Shown here piece by piece: positions 59,631-64,000 of a stretch of 64,000 bases of DNA (the first letter of the stretch is position 1; every line of letters begins with the position of its first letter). The notes beneath the pieces are model-generated. The model searched no databases. It was given only the letters and a program-made list of their open reading frames with translations, and was not told the origin of the DNA. This DNA comes from Enterobacter kobei (GTDB taxonomy: Bacteria; Pseudomonadota; Gammaproteobacteria; Enterobacterales; Enterobacteriaceae): positions 372,001-436,000 of the forward strand of contig NZ_CP017181.1 of the NCBI RefSeq assembly GCF_001729765.1, given 5' to 3'. Made by a program: the position numbers and the translations under genes.

Positions 59631-59993
59631 ATGGAACAGATTACAGTCGTGATTGGCGATCGCCTGGGTAAAGGTCAGAAAGTGGCGGCCGGGGTGGAAA
59701 AAGCAGGTGGACGCGCGGTGGTTGTGCCGGGCATGGCAGCGGATATGAAGCTCGGCGACGTAATGAAAGCGGAAAACGCCACCTTCGGCATCTCCTTCTG
59801 CGGCAGCGGCGGCGCGGGCGCGATTACCGCGCAAACCAAGTATGGCTACAAAGCCAAATACGGCATGCGTTCGGTGGATGAAGGCGTCACCGCCATCAAC
59901 GAAGGCTGCAACGTGCTGGGCTTTGGCTTTATGGACAAAGAAGAGCTGGGCGAGCGTCTGGTGCAGGCGTGGCAGAAGAAACACGGCGCATAA
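59631..59993 (+). CDS. Glycine-rich SFCGS-family protein
   Basis: 120 residues, soluble, no signal peptide. The family motif SFCGSGGAG places a cysteine at 57 in a glycine-rich loop. The N-terminal strand-loop (ITVVIGDRLGKGQKVAAGV) suggests a small Rossmann-like fold. The motif resembles ACNTGAGAA of YhfU (DUF2620) and, more loosely, the phosphocysteine loop of PTS EIIB proteins such as UlaB (CGNGQGSS). No function is established. It follows the PRD gene by 10 bases with AAGGAG before the ATG. Confidence 0.85.
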   Translation: MEQITVVIGDRLGKGQKVAAGVEKAGGRAVVVPGMAADMKLGDVMKAENATFGISFCGSGGAGAITAQTKYGYKAKYGMRSVDEGVTAINEGCNVLGFGFMDKEELGERLVQAWQKKHGA

Positions 59994-59995
59994 GC

Positions 59996-60295
59996 ATGAA
60001 AGAACAGTTCACAACCACGGTGAGAGTGAAGGGGAAGGGCGACGCCAAAGCGCGCGCCTTTGCCGACGCGCTCAACCACGTTCAGGCCGCGGTGATGAAA
60101 GCCTCACCGCATATCTTACTGCGTATTGAGCCACAGGATGTGCAGGTCGTTCAGGCGCAAGAAGCGGTGCGTAAAGAAGCGTTTCTGTTCTTCTTTTTGC
60201 GCCGGGAAAGACGCACCTACAGCGTGGAGCTGGATGTGACCGTCAACGTGACCGCCATCAATCTCGATCGGGTGGACTTCGTCACGCAACGCTGA
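59996..60295 (+). CDS. DUF4312-family protein
   Basis: 99 residues, soluble, starting 2 bases after the SFCGS stop. The pattern (TTTVRVKGKGDAKARAFADALNHVQ, then a strongly hydrophobic EAFLFFFLRRERRTYSVELDVTVNV) suggests an alpha/beta fold with an exposed hydrophobic strand, perhaps for docking on a membrane partner. I know it only as an uncharacterised family that accompanies DUF4310 and DUF4311. Function unknown. Confidence 0.82.
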   Translation: MKEQFTTTVRVKGKGDAKARAFADALNHVQAAVMKASPHILLRIEPQDVQVVQAQEAVRKEAFLFFFLRRERRTYSVELDVTVNVTAINLDRVDFVTQR

Positions 60296-60317
60296 TTATT
60301 CATAAAAGGGCAGACTG

Positions 60318-61094
60318 ATGTTCTTAATTATATTAATAAAATCGCTCATCATCGGCGGCCTGGTAGGCGTCGGTGTTGGGGCCGGGGCTGCACGCATGTT
60401 TCATGCGCCTACCACTCAGGGTATGGGCGCGTTTCGTACGTTGGGGGAACTGAACTCCTGCGAAGGGGATCCCGCTTCTCACTTCTCCTTTGGGTTAGGT
60501 TTCTTCTTTAACGCCTGGGCCTCTTCCGTGGCCGCGGGTGCTTTCACACAGGACGTTGACCACCGCATCATCCCAAACTGGGGCGCGGCGGCACTGATGA
60601 TCAAAAACCGTAACGTCGGCGAAACGCTGCACGATCCGCGCAAAATGGCGATTGCCTGTGGCGTGATCGGCATGATCGTCGTGACTTTCCTTAACCTGAC
60701 GGCCTCCTCCGTACCGGCTGCGCTTCAGGTCACCGCCGTGAAGGTGCTGGTGCCCGCTGCGAACCTGCTGGTCAACACCGTGATGCCGGTGATCTTCTGG
60801 CTGGCGGCCATCGACGCCGGTAAAAAATCGGGCTTCTGGGCCACCATCTTTGGCGGCGCGGCACAGCTGATCATGGGTAACGCCGTACCGGGCCTGGTGC
60901 TGGGGATCCTGATCGGTAAAGGCGTTGAAGAGAGCGGCTGGAACCACGTCACTAAAGTGATGATGGCGGCGATCGTTCTGCTCTTCGTGCTGAGCGGCTT
61001 CTTCCGCGGCTTCGACATGAAGATGATCGAATCCTTCCATCTGACCGTGCCGAACTGGCTCGACATGATCCACAACTCGCTCAGCGGTAAATAA
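60318..61094 (+). CDS. DUF4311-family membrane protein, putative transporter subunit
   Basis: 258 residues with about six or seven membrane helices and many glycines (GGLVGVGVGAGAARMFH; FGGAAQLIMGNAVPGLVLGILIGKGVEESGW). A polar loop, LGELNSCEGDPASHFSFGLGFFFNAW, lies between the first helices. Together with the next gene it probably forms a two-subunit channel. The first helix could also serve as the membrane signal. No ATP-binding motif or known transporter signature is seen. Confidence 0.82.
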   Translation: MFLIILIKSLIIGGLVGVGVGAGAARMFHAPTTQGMGAFRTLGELNSCEGDPASHFSFGLGFFFNAWASSVAAGAFTQDVDHRIIPNWGAAALMIKNRNVGETLHDPRKMAIACGVIGMIVVTFLNLTASSVPAALQVTAVKVLVPAANLLVNTVMPVIFWLAAIDAGKKSGFWATIFGGAAQLIMGNAVPGLVLGILIGKGVEESGWNHVTKVMMAAIVLLFVLSGFFRGFDMKMIESFHLTVPNWLDMIHNSLSGK

Positions 61095-61107
61095 CAGGAG
61101 CCTCGAC

Positions 61108-61749
61108 ATGGAACAGAATAAAGGTTTTTGGTATGCCGACTGGTCGTTCCCGATCTTCGTTGGCCTGCTCTCCTCCGGCGTGTTCGCCGGGACGCACATG
61201 TACTACCTCTACGGCATCGGCGCGTTTAACGAAGTGGCCTTCGTGGCGATGCTGAAAGCGGGGATTGATACCGGGGTCTACGGTGCGGTGGCGGCATTCG
61301 GCGCAAGCTTCCTGTTCGCCCGCATCATTGAAGGCTCACTGGTGGGTATTCTCGACATCGGCGGTGCGATTCAGACCGGCGTCGGGCTCGGCGTGCCGGC
61401 GCTGCTGTTGGGGGCGGGGATCATGTTCCCAGTGACCAACTTTATTGCCTCGCTGATTACCGGCCTGGTGATTGGCATGGCGATTGGCTACGTCATCATC
61501 CTGGCGCGTAAGTTCACCATCAACCAGAGCAACTCCACCTACGGGGCTGACGTGATGATGGGCGCGGGTAACGCCTCAGGCCGCTTCCTCGGGCCGTTGA
61601 TTATCCTCAGCGCCATGACCGCCTCTATTCCTATCGGCGTCGGTTCGCTGGTGGGCGCGCTGCTGTTCTACATCTGGCAGAAGCCGATCACCGGTGGCGC
61701 CATCCTCGGTGCAATGATTTTGGGCTGGCTGTTCCCGGTCGCCCTTTAA
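61108..61749 (+). CDS. DUF4310-family membrane protein, putative transporter subunit
   Basis: 213 residues with about six membrane helices. Glycine-rich stretches (IEGSLVGILDIGGAIQTGVGLGVPALLLGAGIM; GADVMMGAGNASGRFLGPL) recall the substrate-lining hairpins of PTS EIIC or related carriers. It follows the DUF4311 gene by 13 bases with CAGGAG before the ATG. Its length plus that of DUF4311 is about that of a single full-size permease such as YhfT. Confidence 0.82.
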   Translation: MEQNKGFWYADWSFPIFVGLLSSGVFAGTHMYYLYGIGAFNEVAFVAMLKAGIDTGVYGAVAAFGASFLFARIIEGSLVGILDIGGAIQTGVGLGVPALLLGAGIMFPVTNFIASLITGLVIGMAIGYVIILARKFTINQSNSTYGADVMMGAGNASGRFLGPLIILSAMTASIPIGVGSLVGALLFYIWQKPITGGAILGAMILGWLFPVAL

Positions 61750-61754
61750 TACCC

Positions 61755-61774
61755 GCGGGCGCTCAGGCGCCCGC
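61755..61774 (+). repeat. GC-rich hairpin between transporter and enzyme genes of the operon
   Basis: GCGGGCGC-TCAG-GCGCCCGC is a perfect 8-bp stem in the 42-base gap after the DUF4310 gene. With no U run it is not a strong terminator; it may stabilise the upstream message or lower expression of the enzyme genes. Confidence 0.6.
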
Positions 61775-61791
61775 CTTATCAGGAGAACCCC

Positions 61792-62925
61792 ATGTTTGAT
61801 TTACTCCTGCGCCGCGCGCGCCTCGCCGACGATACCCTGACCGATATCGCCATTCAGGATGGGAAAATCGCCGCGCTGGGCGACATTGACGCTCCCGCCC
61901 GTAAAACGGTTGAGCTGAACGGTAATGTGTTCGTCAGCGCAGGCTGGATTGACTCTCACGTCCACTGCTACCCGAACTCGCCGATTTATCACGACGAGCC
62001 GGACAGCGTAGGTATTGCCACGGGCGTCACCACCGTGGTGGATGCCGGCAGTACCGGGGCAGATGACGTGGATGATTTCTATGAAATTACCCGCAAGGCC
62101 GCCACCGAGGTGTTTGCCCTGCTGAACATCTCCCGCGTCGGGCTGATTGCCCAGAACGAACTGGCCAATATGGCGAATATTGATGCCGATGCCGTGAAGC
62201 AGGCAGTAAAACGCCACCCTGATTTTATCGTCGGCCTGAAAGCGCGCATGAGCAGCAGCGTGGTCGGTGAAAACGGCATTACGCCGCTGGAGCGCGCGAA
62301 AGCCATCCAGAGCGAGAACGGCGATCTGCCGCTGATGGTGCACATCGGCAACAACCCGCCGAACCTCGACGAAATCGCCGAACTGCTCAGTTCCGGCGAC
62401 ATCATCACCCACTGCTACAACGGCAAACCCAACCGTATTTTGACGCCCTCCGGCGAGCTGCGCGCCTCCATCACCTCCGCACTGAAGCGCGGCGTGCTTC
62501 TGGACGTGGGGCACGGTACGGCGAGCTTCAGCTTTGAGGTGGCGAAACGCGCCATCGCGATGGGCATTTTGCCGCACACCATCAGCTCGGATATCTACTG
62601 CCGTAACCGGATTAACGGCCCGGTCGGGTCGCTTGCAAGCGTGATGTCGAAGTTTCTCGCCATCGGCATGTCTTTGCCGCAGGTCATTGACTGCGTCACC
62701 GCCAACGCCGCGGATGGCCTGCGCCTGACGCGTAAAGGCCGCATCCAGCCCGGCCTTGACGCCGACCTGACGCTGTTCACGATTAAACGCCAGCCAACGG
62801 TGCTGACGGATGCCGAAAACGACAGCCTGCAGGCTGAACATATTCTGGTGCCGCTTGCCGCGATCCGCGCGGGCAAGGGCTACATGACCGAACAAGGGAG
62901 CACGGAACATGCCTTCGATTTATGA
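61792..62925 (+). CDS. Amidohydrolase/deacetylase-family metallohydrolase
   Basis: 377 residues of the amidohydrolase superfamily (dihydroorotase-like). The binuclear metal site is complete: H56 and H58 (DSHVHCYP), carboxylated lysine K150 (VGLKARMSS), H184 (MVHIGNN), H207 (ITHCYNG) and D267 (SSDIYCRN). The usual annotation is deacetylase. With the downstream ammonia-lyase-like enzyme it probably removes an N-acyl group from an amino-sugar acid (phosphate), freeing the amine for elimination. No signal peptide. It overlaps the next gene by 17 bases. Confidence 0.88.
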   Translation: MFDLLLRRARLADDTLTDIAIQDGKIAALGDIDAPARKTVELNGNVFVSAGWIDSHVHCYPNSPIYHDEPDSVGIATGVTTVVDAGSTGADDVDDFYEITRKAATEVFALLNISRVGLIAQNELANMANIDADAVKQAVKRHPDFIVGLKARMSSSVVGENGITPLERAKAIQSENGDLPLMVHIGNNPPNLDEIAELLSSGDIITHCYNGKPNRILTPSGELRASITSALKRGVLLDVGHGTASFSFEVAKRAIAMGILPHTISSDIYCRNRINGPVGSLASVMSKFLAIGMSLPQVIDCVTANAADGLRLTRKGRIQPGLDADLTLFTIKRQPTVLTDAENDSLQAEHILVPLAAIRAGKGYMTEQGSTEHAFDL

Positions 62926-64000
62926 GAAGTACCACTTAAAGCAAGTTATCAACACCTCGGGCCGCATGACGGCGCTGGGCGTTTCCACGCCGCGCCCGGA
63001 AGTGGTGCAGGCGGCAATGGACGGCATGAATCACTATTTTGAGATGAAGGACCTGGTCAACAAAACCGGGGAATACATCGCGAAGCTTCTTGATGTGGAG
63101 GGCGCGACGGTGGTCTCCTGCGCGTCGGCGGGCATTGCCCAGTCCGTAGCGGCAGTGCTGGTCAAAGACAGCGACTGGCTGCTGGAAAACCTGCACGTCA
63201 CCCCGATTGCGAACAACGAGATTGTCCTGCCGAAAGGCCACAACGTTAACTTTGGCGCGCCGGTGGGCACCATGGTCGCGCTGGGCGGCGGAAAACTGGT
63301 CGAAGCGGGCTATGCCAATGAATGTTCCGCCGATCAGCTGGCGGCGGCGATCACCCCGCGCACGGCGGCGATCCTCTATATCAAATCTCACCACTGCGTG
63401 CAGAAAAGCATGCTCAGCGTCGAGCAGGCGGCAGTAGTCGCACGTAAACACGATCTGCCGCTGATCGTCGATGCCGCAGCGGAAGAAGATCTGCATGTTT
63501 ACTACCGTTCCGGCGCGGATCTGGTGATCTACAGCGGTGCGAAGGCGATCGAAGGGCCAACCAGCGGGCTGGTGATCGGCAAAACCCAGTACGTTGAGTG
63601 GGTGAAACGCCAGACGGCAGGTATTGGCCGCGCGATGAAGGTGGGTAAAGAGGGCATTCTCGGCCTGACCTGCGCCATCGAACACTACCTCACGGCGACC
63701 AAAGAGAGCGGTGCCGAGATGGTGGCGAAGATGACGCCGTTTATCGACGCGCTTAACACCCTGAACGGCGTCACCGCGCGCGTAGTCTGGGACCGCGCCG
63801 GGCGCGATATCGCCCGCACTGAGATTAAGTTTGACGAAGCGACCACCGGCGTGGGCACCGGTGACCTGGTGAATAAGCTCAAGCAGGGTGAATACGCCAT
63901 CTATTTCCGTGGCTACAAGGCCAACGAAGGGATTATCGAAGCGGACGTGCGCAGCGTAAATGCTGACCAGCTGAACATCGTGTACCGCCGCATTAGCGAA
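62909..64000 (+). CDS. SelA/DgaE-like PLP-dependent ammonia lyase, partial at window edge
   Basis: The first 364 codons are visible and the frame is still open at the right edge. It is a fold-type I PLP enzyme: D188 in LIVDAAAEEDLHVYY binds the pyridine nitrogen and K212 in YSGAKAIEGPTSG forms the Schiff base. The family includes DgaE, the D-glucosaminate-6-phosphate ammonia-lyase of Salmonella, and E. coli YhfS. It probably converts a 2-amino-2-deoxy sugar-acid phosphate to a 2-keto-3-deoxy product plus ammonia. An aldolase for that product (DgaF/KDPG type) is expected just beyond the edge. Confidence 0.88.
   Translation, partial: MPSIYEKYHLKQVINTSGRMTALGVSTPRPEVVQAAMDGMNHYFEMKDLVNKTGEYIAKLLDVEGATVVSCASAGIAQSVAAVLVKDSDWLLENLHVTPIANNEIVLPKGHNVNFGAPVGTMVALGGGKLVEAGYANECSADQLAAAITPRTAAILYIKSHHCVQKSMLSVEQAAVVARKHDLPLIVDAAAEEDLHVYYRSGADLVIYSGAKAIEGPTSGLVIGKTQYVEWVKRQTAGIGRAMKVGKEGILGLTCAIEHYLTATKESGAEMVAKMTPFIDALNTLNGVTARVVWDRAGRDIARTEIKFDEATTGVGTGDLVNKLKQGEYAIYFRGYKANEGIIEADVRSVNADQLNIVYRRISE

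Noticed and set aside
61801..62910. 369-codon minus-strand frame opposite the amidohydrolase gene
   Set aside because: The plus-strand protein has a complete metal site and operon context; the minus-strand product has no recognisable domain.

Overview
The window is a chromosomal segment of a gamma-proteobacterium of the family Enterobacteriaceae, most like Enterobacter or a close relative. Gene order follows the E. coli 94-95 min region (aidB, yjfN-bsmA-yjfP, ula, rpsF-rplI, cycA, ytfE to ytfL, msrA, tamAB, ppa, ytfQRT-yjfF, fbp, mpl, pmbA, cybC). Protein lengths match the E. coli counterparts to within a few residues. Genus is inferred from similarity and gene order, not from a marker gene. 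I see no tRNA, rRNA or CRISPR array.

Left part (1-13.6 kb): a partial MFS carrier, aidB, a cache-type chemoreceptor, two small DUF1471 proteins (YjfN, BsmA), the esterase YjfP, and the L-ascorbate regulon (ulaR-ulaG divergent from ulaABCDEF). The transporter gene ulaA is split by a complete 768-bp IS1 with a perfect 9-bp target duplication; the other ula genes are intact.

Middle (13.6-32 kb): a third DUF1471 gene (yjfY), the ribosomal operon rpsF-priB-rpsR-rplI with its leader, oapA, fklB, cycA, ytfE with a perfect NsrR-type operator, a Tsr-like chemoreceptor, ytfF with an AraC-type regulator, qorB/ytfH, cpdB/cysQ, ytfJ, ytfK and ytfL (paeA).

Accessory carbohydrate block (30.6-38 kb): one GPH-type sugar symporter and four different Gfo/Idh/MocA oxidoreductases on the minus strand, with a divergent LacI-type regulator and two palindromes between them. 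This looks like a dedicated, unassigned pathway for an oxidised sugar or glycoside.

Right part (38-59 kb): msrA, tamAB, ytfP, an AT-rich cassette of three unrecognised genes (in the slot where E. coli K-12 has chpSB), ppa, the galactofuranose ABC transporter ytfQ-ytfR-ytfT-yjfF, a third chemoreceptor, a LysR remnant, fbp, mpl, darP, pmbA and cybC. All three chemoreceptor genes have a sigma-28-type promoter, tying them to the flagellar regulon.

Right end (59.1-64 kb): the strongest candidate for an undescribed system. It is an operon of a PRD-domain protein, a glycine-rich SFCGS protein, a DUF4312 protein, two membrane proteins (DUF4311, DUF4310), a binuclear amidohydrolase and a SelA/DgaE-like PLP enzyme that runs off the edge. 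A CRP-type site and a perfect 20-bp palindrome lie upstream. My reading is a novel uptake system feeding deacylation and ammonia elimination of an amino-sugar acid.
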